64,000 nt of DNA from Vallitalea longa (GCF_027923465.1 NZ_BRLB01000001.1:1116001-1180000); one strand, 5' to 3'; shown: positions 1 through 8,978, numbered from the stretch's first letter. Notes: a model not told the origin generated them from the letters alone. Made by a program: numbers and translations.

Positions 1-950
1 ACATTTTTATTATATTCATCAGCCTTTTTCGTATCCATCCAATTGGCTTGTCTAGTACCCCTTGCCATTAATAATCCTTTTAATGAACCTTTGTCATTTT
101 CTCTTTCTGCTGAAATTTCTGTATCAAGATTAAATACTCTTTTACCTGTATCTTCCCATATAGGTGATACTAGTGGACTATTAGGTACAGATTGTTCAAG
201 CTCTATTTTATAGACATGGTCTACAGATACTAAGTTATGTCCTTCTGCCTTAACATTAACATTACCAGTCTTGTCCTCACTATAAGTTATATCGACAATA
301 TGAGATAATTTGTCTAGAGCCAGATTTCTGGCATCTCTATAATCATTTGCATTATCACCATTCAGTTCGTATTTGACTATTTCTTTATTAAGCCTATCAA
401 TCTCTTCACCTAATCTATTGATTTCATCTACATTATCAATAACTTGTTTATTAAGATTTAATTGATATTCATTCAACTGCTCCATTACTAGATTAGCTTT
501 ATTCACAAAAAGGACTGCACTCTGAACAAAAGTACCTCTTGCTTCTCTACCATCTGGGTGTTTTGATAATTCATTCAGGGATTTATAGAATTTGTTAAGT
601 ACGGTTTCCATACTTTCTCCTTCTATCTCACCTAGAACTGTTTCTATTTCTTGTACTGTTTCTGCGCCAGACCTGTAATAACCATATCTGCTAGCTTCAT
701 TCCTGAATGCTCCATCTAGAAACATATCTCTAACTTGACGTAAACATTCAACATCTGTACCCATACCAACCATCAGATTACTATTGCCGCTAGTCCCTAT
801 TTTTAGATAATTGGATTCTTTCATTAAAATCTGCTGTCTAACATATCCAGGTGTGTTTACGTTAGCCAGATTATGAGCTGTAGACTGTAATGCTTGTTGG
901 TTTGCTCTCAGCCCTGAGACTGCTCTAGATAAACTACTTATTGAAGACAC
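1..950 (-). CDS. flgK: Flagellar hook-associated protein 1, N-terminal part (runs off left edge)
   Basis: FlgK forms the hook-filament junction outside the cell after export by the flagellar type III apparatus. About 316 N-terminal residues are present; the C-terminus lies beyond base 1. The N-terminus has the flagellar rod/hook signature (SSISSLSRAVSGLRANQQAL, then NLANVNTPGYVRQ), followed by a coiled-coil-rich stretch typical of FlgK. A GTG at 950 is preferred because AGGTGAT lies five bases upstream and the product then starts like other FlgK proteins; an in-frame ATG at 1001 lacks such a site. It is the third gene of a leftward flgM-flgN-flgK unit, with its chaperone gene flgN just upstream. 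Confidence 0.93.
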   Translation of the reverse strand, partial: MSSISSLSRAVSGLRANQQALQSTAHNLANVNTPGYVRQQILMKESNYLKIGTSGNSNLMVGMGTDVECLRQVRDMFLDGAFRNEASRYGYYRSGAETVQEIETVLGEIEGESMETVLNKFYKSLNELSKHPDGREARGTFVQSAVLFVNKANLVMEQLNEYQLNLNKQVIDNVDEINRLGEEIDRLNKEIVKYELNGDNANDYRDARNLALDKLSHIVDITYSEDKTGNVNVKAEGHNLVSVDHVYKIELEQSVPNSPLVSPIWEDTGKRVFNLDTEISAERENDKGSLKGLLMARGTRQANWMDTKKADEYNKN

Positions 951-1194
951 ATTATCACCTCTGTTATTATGTATATTTATTAAATTTATCGTATCAATCA
1001 TTTCTATATTCCGTACAATCATGTCTAGTCAAAAATTGTGGAATCCGCAACTGCTCAACTTATTTAAATTTGCATTTTTCTGAAATTGGACTACCTATAT
1101 TTATTTTTAAAAGTTAAGTATTAAGAGTTATAAGCTATCTTCATATAATCTATACTTATACCTCTTAATACTCAACCAAAAAACATTCCATCAA

Positions 1195-1704
1195 TTATTG
1201 TTTTGCATCAAAGAATCTCTTGCCATCATGGTCATTGCATATATAACCCTGCGATTCATAGTTGCTATTAGTGATAGAACTATTACTTTGTATAGCATTC
1301 ATAGTAAAATCTATATAATCTAATGATTCTTTCAATAATATCTTATTCCTATCATTGATTCTCTGTAATTTCTCTACTATTTCCTTAATCTCATCTTTTA
1401 GATTATTTAGTTTGATATGTTCTTGTTCTTGCTTGACTAATAAATCTGCTAAATTACTTATAGTTAGTTCCTCAGCGTTTTTATTGGTTACTATAGCTAT
1501 ATCATCAATTATTTCTTCTCTTTTTCTATCTGTTTTAATAACAGAACCTGCAATTTCTTGTTCTCTGTTGGTAAGTTCATTAAGAGTAGTTATATCACCC
1601 TGTATTATTGTTTCTGTTTTTTCTTCACCTATAGAGAGTAAATCTTCATAACAATTTTTTTCTTTTTCTAAAGTTGTTATTAAATCTTCTATTAAGCTAG
1701 CCAA
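1195..1704 (-). CDS. flgN: FlgN-family flagellar export chaperone
   Basis: A helical protein of about 169 residues, matching FlgN (YvyG in Bacillus), the cytoplasmic chaperone that binds FlgK and FlgL before export. The N-terminus (LIEDLITTLEKEKNCYEDLL followed by SIGEEKTETI) has the FlgN pattern, and heptad-like Leu/Ile spacing predicts coiled coils. The frame is open from a TTG at 1722, but the AAAGGA motif sits right after that codon and nine bases before a second TTG at 1704, so 1704 is the likelier start. It lies between flgM and flgK, the conserved Firmicute order. Identification rests on context plus weak sequence pattern. Confidence 0.85.
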   Translation of the reverse strand: MASLIEDLITTLEKEKNCYEDLLSIGEEKTETIIQGDITTLNELTNREQEIAGSVIKTDRKREEIIDDIAIVTNKNAEELTISNLADLLVKQEQEHIKLNNLKDEIKEIVEKLQRINDRNKILLKESLDYIDFTMNAIQSNSSITNSNYESQGYICNDHDGKRFFDAKQ

Positions 1705-1770
1705 TGTGCTCAATCCTTTCAAAAAAATTATCTTATGTCACTTATAGTTAGATTAATAATAATAACAAAC

Positions 1771-2052
1771 CTATCTTCTTTTATCAAAATATCTGTCTAT
1801 TATCTTATCTGCAACTTCTTTAGCAGTAACATCATATGATCCGGACTGCATACGTTTTTTGATGTCATTCACTTTATCATATCTTATGTCAGGAGTATTC
1901 TTAACTGCTTTTTTTGCGATTTGGAGTTCTTTAGCTACATCTGATATTGCTAATGAATCTTTTTCCTTTTTAATTTTTGATACTTTGGATATTCTATCTG
2001 TGGCATTAACTTTATAAGCATTGTTAATATTTTTTATACCATTGATTCTCAT
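1771..2052 (-). CDS. flgM: Anti-sigma-28 factor FlgM
   Basis: A 93-residue protein with the FlgM layout: N-terminal MRING followed by a charged, disordered half, and a helical C-terminal half (SLAISDVAKELQIAKKAV, then VNDIKKRMQSGSYDVTAKEVADKI) that binds sigma-28. FlgM holds the flagellar sigma factor inactive until the hook is complete and FlgM is exported. RBS GGAAGGA precedes the ATG. It is the first gene of the flgM-flgN-flgK run and has its own sigma-28-like promoter, which would give the expected feedback on its own synthesis. Confidence 0.93.
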   Translation of the reverse strand: MRINGIKNINNAYKVNATDRISKVSKIKKEKDSLAISDVAKELQIAKKAVKNTPDIRYDKVNDIKKRMQSGSYDVTAKEVADKIIDRYFDKRR

Positions 2053-2116
2053 GATAGAACACGTCCTTCCATTTTTTTCTCTAACATATTTTAATTATAT
2101 GTTGTTTTCAATTATT

Positions 2117-2144
2117 TTATCGGCAATCCTAGCAATATTATTTA
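2117..2144 (-). promoter_or_regulatory. Sigma-28 (flagellar) promoter for flgM-flgN-flgK
   Basis: On the minus strand a perfect GCCGATAA -10 box (2117-2124) follows a TAAA -35 core (2141-2144) with a 16-base spacer; the sigma-28 consensus is TAAA-N15-GCCGATAA. It sits about 65 bases upstream of flgM with no gene between. The spacer is one base longer than ideal. Confidence 0.72.
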
Positions 2145-2260
2145 GGATTATATTTAAAAAAGTGATTACTACCATTCTTAATACTTGAAAGTAGTATTTT
2201 TCTATATTTATAGATAAATTTTGATTACTATTATATGCGTTAATTATAACTGATTGCAAT

Positions 2261-2287
2261 AAAACAGACTGACTATAAGCCAGCCTA
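2261..2287 (-). terminator. Terminator after the yvyF-like gene
   Basis: Minus-strand hairpin with a nine-pair stem (some G-T pairs) and TTATA loop, followed by TTTTATT. It would end transcripts from comFC/yvyF before the flgM promoter. Confidence 0.6.
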
Positions 2288-2334
2288 CTTATTGTTCAAT
2301 AAATAATCTTAAATCCATATATCTTTTGATGAAT

Positions 2335-2748
2335 TTAACGCAAACTATCTTTATTCAGATAACGCATCTTGTTTTTAACTTTATCTGCCTTTAGTTTTTC
2401 GATTTTTTCCTTATCATATGCTCCATTCAAATTATGTTGAATATCATGTTTACATTGATCACAGTATCTACCAGTCCTAATGGTTTTCCCACATAATTCA
2501 CACTCGATACCTATTGCAGATCCTTCTGCAAAAATCAATCGTTCTTCACGAACCCATTGATGAATCAATTTCATTGAGACATCACAATCATCTGCTACCT
2601 GTGATATATTAGCACTTGGGTTATCTCTTATGTATTTCTTGGTCACTTGGAACTGGTCCTCTAGGTTACTTTTACATGCAGGACATATTGGTACTCCTGT
2701 TATATAATTAAATATTTTCCCACATTTTACACAATTCCTTACGTTCAT
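2335..2748 (-). CDS. yvyF: YvyF-like flagellar-operon zinc-ribbon protein
   Basis: 137 residues with two zinc-ribbon cysteine pairs, CVKCGKIF/CPACKS near the N-terminus and CELCGKTIRTGRYCDQC near residue 95, flanking a small HTH-like segment (ISQVADDCDVSMKLIHQWVR). This matches YvyF/TIGR03826, found between comF and flgM in Firmicutes; its function is not established. ATG at 2748 is chosen because GGAGGTG lies eight bases upstream; a TTG two codons earlier is too close. Neighbours are comFC upstream and flgM downstream. Confidence 0.85.
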   Translation of the reverse strand: MNVRNCVKCGKIFNYITGVPICPACKSNLEDQFQVTKKYIRDNPSANISQVADDCDVSMKLIHQWVREERLIFAEGSAIGIECELCGKTIRTGRYCDQCKHDIQHNLNGAYDKEKIEKLKADKVKNKMRYLNKDSLR

Positions 2749-2766
2749 ATGCAAAACACCTCCGTA

Positions 2767-3495
2767 TTAAAATCCTTTGCCTATTGCTAAAGTAATAAAA
2801 AATACTTCTTTTGCTCCATTTCTCAATAATTCCTTTGATAAACTATCAATAGTATTCCCTGTAGTATATATATCGTCACAAATCAAAACTCTCTTATCTT
2901 TTATTTGATTTGGTTTTACTACCTTGAACACTTTTTTCATGTTATTGGATCTTTCTTTATCAGAGAGATTTTTCTGAGCTTTCGTATTTATCGTTCTTAT
3001 GACACAATTAGAACTATAGGGTATATTTAGAAATTTCCCTATATTCTTACCGATAATATCAGCTTGGTTATAACCTCTTTTTCTCTCTTTATTAATATGT
3101 AGCGGTACAGGAATTATTAAGTCAATAAAAGCTTCTGATATTTCTCTTTTATATAATGTTACTACTTCCTTAGAGAATATTTTACCATAATTCTTGTTAT
3201 TATTGTATTTAAATCTTCGTAAAGCTTTTTTTATTTCACCAGAATATAACCATAAAGCCCACCCTCTAGTATAGCTGTGTTCATTTTTGGTGCAATCATA
3301 ACAGTAATCCTCCATTTCATTATCTAAAGGTTTACTACATTTTTTACAACGAGGTTCTGTTACATATGGGAGTTCTTCAACGCATGAATCACAAATCCTT
3401 TCTTCTTCATTTATAGGTATTATGTTCATGCATATGGGACAACGTTTCGGATAAATTATATTTAACAATTCATTACCTAATTTATCTATTTTCAT
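2767..3495 (-). CDS. comFC: ComF-family phosphoribosyltransferase-like protein
   Basis: About 242 residues with an N-terminal four-cysteine zinc module (CPICMNIIP, CDSC, CKKCSKPL, CYDC) and a C-terminal PRTase-type fold with the PRPP-binding motif VLICDDIYTTGNT and the IIPVPLHINKERKRGYNQA segment typical of ComFC/GntX. ComFC takes part in DNA uptake or processing during transformation in competent Firmicutes; here it may act more generally, as comFA is not seen next to it. ATG at 3495 is preferred to a GTG at 3504, which overlaps the AGGT ribosome-binding motif. The yvyF-like gene follows after about 20 bases. Confidence 0.9.
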   Translation of the reverse strand: MKIDKLGNELLNIIYPKRCPICMNIIPINEEERICDSCVEELPYVTEPRCKKCSKPLDNEMEDYCYDCTKNEHSYTRGWALWLYSGEIKKALRRFKYNNNKNYGKIFSKEVVTLYKREISEAFIDLIIPVPLHINKERKRGYNQADIIGKNIGKFLNIPYSSNCVIRTINTKAQKNLSDKERSNNMKKVFKVVKPNQIKDKRVLICDDIYTTGNTIDSLSKELLRNGAKEVFFITLAIGKGF

Positions 3496-3593
3496 ATTGT
3501 TCACTACCTATACTTTATATAGTAGAAATATCTAACATCCTAAGTTAGTCTTTTGGAACGTAATAATGACGAACTAAAACCCTGAGTAAATTA

Positions 3594-5840
3594 TCAAATA
3601 ATAGCTTCACTCATTGTATCATATACCTCTTTTAATCTTAATTGTAGTGTAGAATAACGTTCTATCTCTTTGTCGTTATCTATCATTTGATAGATAGTAG
3701 TATCCAACCCAACTATTACCACATATTTCTTAGCACGAGTAACAGCAGTATATAACAAATTCCTTATAAGAAGCATAGATGGTCCTGTAAGTAAAGGAAT
3801 TACCACAACTGGATATTCACTTCCCTGTGATTTATGAATGGTTACAGCATAAGCCAACTCTAACTCCTCAAGATTAGCGTATTCATATTCAGCTACCTTA
3901 TCATCTTCAAATTTCACTTTTAACTTGTTAGTATATTGATTTATTTCACTAATGATTCCTATATCGCCATTAAATACTCCTATACCTTCATCAATAGTGA
4001 AATTATAATCATTTTTGACTTGCCATGCCAGATTATAATTATTCTTAATCTGCATGACTTTATCTCCTTCTCTAAAAAGAATATCACGAAATATTTTTTC
4101 ATTCTTATCTTTATTTGGTGGATTCAATGTTTCTTGTAATACCTTATTGAGATTAATTGTTCCAAGGAGTCCTTTTCTCATAGGTGAAAGGATCTGTATT
4201 CCATCAAAAGTTGAACATTTAGCAAACTTTGGTAATCTGGTTTTAGTCAAAGTTTTGATTTGTTCTAGTATCGCTGCTGCGGTCGACCTTTTGATATAGA
4301 AGAAATCACTTTTTTTATTGGAAAGATCAATGTGTTCTCCAGAATTTATCTTATGCGCATTCATTATAATTGCACTTTCCCTTGCTTGTCTGAATATTTT
4401 TTCTAACTTGACAACTTTCACTCTCTTACTTTCTATAATATCTTTTAATACATTTCCTGGTCCAACAGATGGTAATTGGTCTTTATCTCCAACAATTATA
4501 AGTCTTGTCCCTGGAATCAATGCTTTCAATAAACTATTCATAAGAACGATATCAACCATAGATGCTTCATCAACTATTAATGCATCACATTCCAAAGGAT
4601 TATCTTCATGTTTTTCAAATCTATTATTATTATCATCACTATTCATGAAAGATATTTCTAGTAATCTGTGTATAGTCTGTGCTTGTCTTCCCGTAGCTTC
4701 TGTCATTCTTTTGGCTGCTCTGCCTGTAGGTGCTGCTAACAATACATCCAACCCTTGTCTTTCCAGTAGTTCAATAATTGAATTAATCGTTGTGGTTTTA
4801 CCAGTACCTGGGCCACCAGTTATTACTATAACACCATTGCTGATACCCTCTTTTATAGCTTCTTTTTGATAATCATCAAAACTTATGTTAGAAGTTTCCT
4901 CTATATCGTCAATCTCCTTATCTACACCACTAGGTAATTCATAATCAAATTGTGCAAGATCATATATTTTTCTAGCCACATTTAATTCAAGATGATAGAA
5001 CATCATATTATAGGTTATGCTATTATCATCAACCTCTTTTGTTATTACTTGTTTATTGATCTGCAATTCTATCAAAGCATTTTCAATCAATTCATAAGGA
5101 ACCAATAACATCTCTTCAGCTTTATCAATGAGATCATTTCTAGGCAAATAGGTATGACCATTAATGGAAGCTCTATTCAATAGGTACATAACACCAGCCT
5201 TGACTCTATTAATAGAATCACGATGTATTCCCATTTTCATAGCTATTTCATCAGCTGTCTTGAATCCTATTCCTATAATGTCTTCAGCAAGTTTGTAAGG
5301 ATTGTTGCCGACTATATCCATAGTCCGTTCTTTATATTTATTATATATTTTTATAGAATATGTTAAGGAGATTCCGTATTCTTGTAAAAATATAACCGTT
5401 TTTCTCATTTCTCGTTGTTCATAGAAAACTTCTGCTACGTCTCTAGCTTTATTTTCACTTATCCCTTTAACAGTAGCTAAGGTATGTGGCTCTTCTTCAA
5501 TTATTCTGAATGAATCATCACCGAATTTCTTAACTATTCTCTTAGCTAAAGCAGGTCCTATTCCTTTAATAGCTCCTGATGATAGGTATCTCAATACTGA
5601 ATGCCTGTCTTTTGGTATGAAACTCTGATAAGTCTCTATTTGAAATTGTCTTCCATAAGTATGATGCGAAACGTATTCTCCTACTGCTCTTATCTGTTCC
5701 CCTTCAGAAACTGAAAGCATAGTACCTACACAAGTTATATCCTCTTCTTCGGTACTTACTTCACATACACAATATCCGTTGTTTTCATTCTTATAGATTA
5801 TCTCTTCAATTATTCCTTCAATAACCTGCTGATTTTCCAT
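3594..5840 (-). CDS. recD2: RecD2-type ATP-dependent DNA helicase
   Basis: 748 residues. An N-terminal OB-like region and helix-hairpin-helix repeats (around residues 85-200) precede an SF1B helicase core with Walker A GGPGTGKTTT near residue 345, Walker B VDEASMVD, motif III VGDKDQLPSVGPG, and the C-terminal motif AVTIHKSQGSEYPVV with YTAVTRAKK. These are the RecD2 (YrrC) features; RecD2 is a 5'-3' helicase acting in repair and replication-fork maintenance without RecBC. ATG start with RBS AAAGGTGA. comFC follows downstream, about 100 bases away. Confidence 0.96.
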   Translation of the reverse strand: MENQQVIEGIIEEIIYKNENNGYCVCEVSTEEEDITCVGTMLSVSEGEQIRAVGEYVSHHTYGRQFQIETYQSFIPKDRHSVLRYLSSGAIKGIGPALAKRIVKKFGDDSFRIIEEEPHTLATVKGISENKARDVAEVFYEQREMRKTVIFLQEYGISLTYSIKIYNKYKERTMDIVGNNPYKLAEDIIGIGFKTADEIAMKMGIHRDSINRVKAGVMYLLNRASINGHTYLPRNDLIDKAEEMLLVPYELIENALIELQINKQVITKEVDDNSITYNMMFYHLELNVARKIYDLAQFDYELPSGVDKEIDDIEETSNISFDDYQKEAIKEGISNGVIVITGGPGTGKTTTINSIIELLERQGLDVLLAAPTGRAAKRMTEATGRQAQTIHRLLEISFMNSDDNNNRFEKHEDNPLECDALIVDEASMVDIVLMNSLLKALIPGTRLIIVGDKDQLPSVGPGNVLKDIIESKRVKVVKLEKIFRQARESAIIMNAHKINSGEHIDLSNKKSDFFYIKRSTAAAILEQIKTLTKTRLPKFAKCSTFDGIQILSPMRKGLLGTINLNKVLQETLNPPNKDKNEKIFRDILFREGDKVMQIKNNYNLAWQVKNDYNFTIDEGIGVFNGDIGIISEINQYTNKLKVKFEDDKVAEYEYANLEELELAYAVTIHKSQGSEYPVVVIPLLTGPSMLLIRNLLYTAVTRAKKYVVIVGLDTTIYQMIDNDKEIERYSTLQLRLKEVYDTMSEAII

Positions 5841-6157
5841 TAAATCACCTTTAATATTATTTATATCATTATTAAATTATTTTATCATATATGAATATTA
5901 AAGACAATTATTGTATTTATCGAATATGTAGTAGGACTTTCGTATAAGACCAAAAAGGCATAGGTATCTCTTCCACTTTTCATTGTGCAAAACAAACCTA
6001 TTACCCTTTATTTCCTGATTAGCAGCATTCAAAACCTGTAGCTATCAAATATCTTGTCCTTAAAAATATATTTTTTCCATGGAATTATATTATCATCTGA
6101 TATTATGACTATACTATTTAATAGTATTAACTATTAACTGTATATCCTCTAAATAAG
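5841..6157. other. Non-coding gap between ptsH2 and recD2
   Basis: AT-rich and without a credible gene. On the minus strand it contains ACGAAAGTCCTACT near 5930, which resembles ACGAAAGTTCTACT near 57080, so it may hold a piece of a short dispersed repeat. Any recD2 promoter should lie near 5850-5900; no clear one was identified. Confidence 0.4.
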
Positions 6158-6187
6158 AAAAGGACTAGTATCTCTACCAGTCCTTTT
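6158..6187 (-). terminator. Terminator after the PTS operon
   Basis: Minus-strand hairpin with a 13-pair stem (AAAAGGACTGGTA on its 5' arm) closed by a GAGA tetraloop, then CTTATTT. The 5' arm overlaps the last codons of the second HPr gene. Confidence 0.75.
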
Positions 6188-6446
6188 CAAGAGGGTCTTG
6201 AATTAGATGCATCAATTTTTGCATAGCTTTATTTTCATCAATTCCATCAATGATGATTTTTATTCTATCATCCTTAACTAATTCCGATGTCAGTACACTA
6301 ATAATACTTTTTGCATTAACAGACTTGTCTTCAGCAATTATTGTTATACTGGATTGAAATTTTGATGCTTGATTTACGAAATATGCACATGGTCTTGCAT
6401 GAAAATCATATTTCAATACAACCTCTTTAATAAGCATATTAATCAC
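6174..6446 (-). CDS. Second HPr-family phosphocarrier (with Ser46)
   Basis: About 90 residues of the HPr fold. The active-site motif YDFHARPC supplies the phosphorylatable His (His15 in standard numbering), and VNAKSIISVL keeps the Ser46 that HPr kinase would modify. It is the last gene of the RAT-controlled IIC/IICB/IIA operon. The GTG at 6446 overlaps the IIA stop by one base (TAGTG); an ATG three codons on (6437) is an alternative. It may carry phosphate to this permease, or act as a Crh-like regulator, though unlike Crh it keeps the His. The HPr encoded with EI instead lacks Ser46. Confidence 0.88.
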   Translation of the reverse strand: MINMLIKEVVLKYDFHARPCAYFVNQASKFQSSITIIAEDKSVNAKSIISVLTSELVKDDRIKIIIDGIDENKAMQKLMHLIQDPLEKDW

Positions 6447-6928
6447 TACTTTAATTTTATTTTCATTATAACCTCATCTTCAACTAATTTATTCATATTA
6501 CTTGGAGAAATGCTTTTGACTCTTTCCATATTGGTAATTATTATAGGTGTAATTATATCTTTACCTTTTTCTTTAATCAATTCCAGGTCCATTCTCATTA
6601 ACGAGTCACCTTTTTTTACTTCCTGTTGTTCCTTGATTAACCTTTCAAAACCTTCACCTTTTAGTTCTACGGTATCTACTCCCATATGTATCATAATCTC
6701 TAATCCTTCTCTTGTAACTAAACCTAAAGCATGATTAGTGGGAAATATCTGAACTATCTTACCGTCACATGGTGCTTTAATAATACCATTATGTGGTAGA
6801 AATGCAATACCATCTCCAATCATCCTAGAAGCAAAAACTTCATCTGGTACTTTATCAAGTTCTAAAACTTTGCCTCTAGCTGGAATATATATTAGGATAT
6901 CTTTTTGTTTTTTCAATATATTAAACAT
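6446..6928 (-). CDS. crr: PTS glucose-type IIA protein
   Basis: 160 residues matching stand-alone IIA of the glucose family. It has GDGIAFLPHNG, the first active-site region FPTNHALGL (His66) and MIHMGVDTVELKGEGF (His81, the phosphorylated His), ending in the conserved ITPIIITN segment. It passes phosphate from HPr to the IIB domain of the IICB permease encoded just upstream (34 bases away), which itself has no IIA domain. RBS AGGAGG before ATG. In Firmicutes such free IIA proteins do not usually have the cAMP role known in enterics. Confidence 0.93.
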   Translation of the reverse strand: MFNILKKQKDILIYIPARGKVLELDKVPDEVFASRMIGDGIAFLPHNGIIKAPCDGKIVQIFPTNHALGLVTREGLEIMIHMGVDTVELKGEGFERLIKEQQEVKKGDSLMRMDLELIKEKGKDIITPIIITNMERVKSISPSNMNKLVEDEVIMKIKLK

Positions 6929-6962
6929 TTTTTCCTCCTAGGATTATTGCTATTATTGATAG

Positions 6963-8321
6963 TTAAACGATTTTTTTCATTTCATCAACTACAAGCTCTG
7001 CTTTTGGTCCTACAACAACTTGCATATTCTTCTTATTAGGTCTTAAGACTCCGGAAGCTCCTAATTTCTTCAATTCATCATCGTCAACTATTGATGAATC
7101 ATTCAATGTTAGACGTAATCTAGTAATACATGCATCTATTGACTTAATATTCCTGCTGCCACCCAATGCAGCAACAAATTCTGCAGCTATACCTGCAAGA
7201 CCTAATTCTGATATCAAAGCATCAATATTAGCACCGGCTTCATCTAATCTACCTGGTGTAGGTAAATTAAGCTTTTTGATGACAAATACGAAAACAAAGT
7301 AGTATATCGCACCAAAACCCAAGCCTATAAGTATTAATATTAATGGATTAGTAGCTAGTTTGAAATAGAGAACATAATCTATGAAACCTGCCGAGAAAGT
7401 GAATCCATGCAGGATACCTATTATATTACAGAGAATCAATGATATACCTGTAAACAAAGCGTGTAAAACGTATAATACTGGTGCTAAGAATATAAAACTA
7501 TATTCTAATGGTTCTGTAACACCTGTTAAAAATGATGTTAATGCAAGAGAAATTATCATCGATCCCACTAGCGCTTTATTTGATTTCTTAGCGCAATTAT
7601 ACATAGCAAGACCTGCCGCTGGAAGGGCAAACATCATTATTGGATAGAATCCTGCCATATATATACCAGCAGATGGGTCACCTGCTAGATACCTAGCATA
7701 ATCTCCTCTTACTATTTCTCCTGCTGCGTTAGTGAATTCCCCGAAGTTCATCCAGAATATGTTGTTAAGGATATGATGCAATCCTGTAGGTATCAACAGT
7801 CTATTGAAAAATCCGTAAATTCCTGCTCCTACTGCTCCTGAATTGATAACAAACTTACCGAACATATCTAACCCTTTTGCAATAAAAGGCCATACTAAAG
7901 AAAAAATTAATGATAAAGGTACCGCAGCTACAGATGTTGCTAATGGTACAATAGGTTTTCCTAACTTATTATTTCTTAATTTATTATATATATAGGCTGT
8001 AACAGCACCTGTTATTATTCCTCCTAGAACTCCAATATCTGTTCCTGGAGCCATAGCATTAATTCCTCCCACAACCATAAAATATGCTAATGCACCAGAA
8101 AAAGCAGCAGTACTGCTCTTGTTTACTGATAAACCTAGAGCTACACCAATAGCAAACAATAATGCTAGATTCGCAAAAACTACATCCCCTGCATTACTTA
8201 TAAATGGAACATTAAGCACGTCTGGCTGACCTAAACGTAATAATATACCAGCTGCAGGTAAAACTGCTATTGGAAGCATCAAAGCTGTACCTAATCTTTG
8301 TAATTTACTAAATACTTGCAT
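6963..8321 (-). CDS. nagE: PTS IICB permease, GlcNAc/glucose family
   Basis: 452 residues. A IIC domain of about ten membrane helices (residues 10-345) carries the family motifs FFNRLLIPTGLHHILNN and TGVTEPLEYSFIF; a C-terminal IIB domain has its phospho-cysteine in SIDACITRLRL (Cys398). It transports and phosphorylates a hexose or N-acetylhexosamine; the NagE subgroup is my best guess, not proven. Compared with usual members, the segment after the fourth helix is short and lacks the LPxxLxFFGGKRFVP motif; the upstream half-IIC has that motif. RBS GAGGAGG. Partners are the IIA downstream and the half-IIC upstream. Confidence 0.9.
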   Translation of the reverse strand: MQVFSKLQRLGTALMLPIAVLPAAGILLRLGQPDVLNVPFISNAGDVVFANLALLFAIGVALGLSVNKSSTAAFSGALAYFMVVGGINAMAPGTDIGVLGGIITGAVTAYIYNKLRNNKLGKPIVPLATSVAAVPLSLIFSLVWPFIAKGLDMFGKFVINSGAVGAGIYGFFNRLLIPTGLHHILNNIFWMNFGEFTNAAGEIVRGDYARYLAGDPSAGIYMAGFYPIMMFALPAAGLAMYNCAKKSNKALVGSMIISLALTSFLTGVTEPLEYSFIFLAPVLYVLHALFTGISLILCNIIGILHGFTFSAGFIDYVLYFKLATNPLILILIGLGFGAIYYFVFVFVIKKLNLPTPGRLDEAGANIDALISELGLAGIAAEFVAALGGSRNIKSIDACITRLRLTLNDSSIVDDDELKKLGASGVLRPNKKNMQVVVGPKAELVVDEMKKIV

Positions 8322-8361
8322 TCTAAATCCTCCTCAATCTTTTTTATAGTAATTTAGATTT

Positions 8362-8844
8362 CTAGAATAATCTTTCTAGTGGTATCCATGCATAACCAAA
8401 AATGAGTGCTAATATTATACATGTAAAAGCTGTAACTATTGGTACAAATCTTTTTCCCCCGAAAAATGCTAGCCACGTAGGTAATTGCACATTTTTGTAT
8501 TTGTTATACAAAAAGCCTGCTGCAAGACCTGCAAGAATACCAGCAACTATTCCCATGTTATTGGCTTCATTGATAGTAGTAACACCCTTATCCAGAACAA
8601 AATAACCTAACGCAGCAGATAATACAACCGCACCATGATCTTCTGTAGATATTGCTATGGCTACTATTATAGCTACAATAATAGGAAGATTAGCAAATAC
8701 TTCTTTTCCCAATCCTTCAAAGAAAGGAATGTTCAGAACAAATGGCTGTCCTAACAGCAATAAAATCCCCGCTACCAGTAAAGCACCTACCGGTAGCAGT
8801 AAAGCACTTTTACGTTTCTTTGTAACTTCAACATTGTTACTCAT
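8362..8844 (-). CDS. Stand-alone N-terminal half of a PTS IIC protein
   Basis: 160 residues that align with only the first five or so helices of the neighbouring IICB: LLLPVGALLVAGILLLLGQP, FANLPIIVAI, GIVAGILAGLAAGFLYNKYK, then the family motif LPTWLAFFGGKRFVPIVTAF, which the full IICB lacks. It ends with a stop at 8362, 41 bases before the IICB start, so the remaining helices and IIB are absent. A strong RBS (AAGGAGGAG) and an uninterrupted frame suggest that it is translated. It could be a truncated paralogue, a partner of IICB, or an early pseudogene. It is the first gene after the RAT/terminator. Confidence 0.75.
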   Translation of the reverse strand: MSNNVEVTKKRKSALLLPVGALLVAGILLLLGQPFVLNIPFFEGLGKEVFANLPIIVAIIVAIAISTEDHGAVVLSAALGYFVLDKGVTTINEANNMGIVAGILAGLAAGFLYNKYKNVQLPTWLAFFGGKRFVPIVTAFTCIILALIFGYAWIPLERLF

Positions 8845-8883
8845 AAAAACTCCTCCTTGTATCTTTATAATTTAATATAAAAA

Positions 8884-8943
8884 AGACATAAACTCATAAC
8901 AAAAAGAATGACATGGTCATCTTTCATATATAAGCTTATGCCT
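8884..8943 (-). terminator. Conditional terminator overlapping RAT upstream of IIC operon
   Basis: Minus-strand hairpin with a 15-pair stem (AGGCATAAGCTTATA with TATGAGTTTATGTCT, some G-T pairs), followed by TTTTTTATA. Its 5' arm overlaps the 3' half of the RAT, so antiterminator binding would prevent its formation. The apical part (8899-8928) can fold into a further small stem. Confidence 0.82.
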
Positions 8944-8962
8944 GCATTACCAGTAACACGCT
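8933..8962 (-). promoter_or_regulatory. RAT antiterminator site 2
   Basis: 30-base minus-strand site with the conserved RAT core TGTTACTG...GCAGGCA and pairing ends (AGC/GCT). This is the RNA target of BglG/LicT/GlcT-type antiterminators. It lies between the antiterminator gene and the half-IIC gene, so the IIC-IICB-IIA-HPr2 genes should be transcribed past this point only when the antiterminator is active. Confidence 0.87.
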
Positions 8963-8978
8963 TCTATAATACCCTAAT

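Noticed and set aside
4318-4869. Long plus-strand open frame inside recD2
   Set aside because: Antisense to the helicase core; low-complexity Ser/Leu translation typical of a reverse-frame shadow, with no ribosome site.
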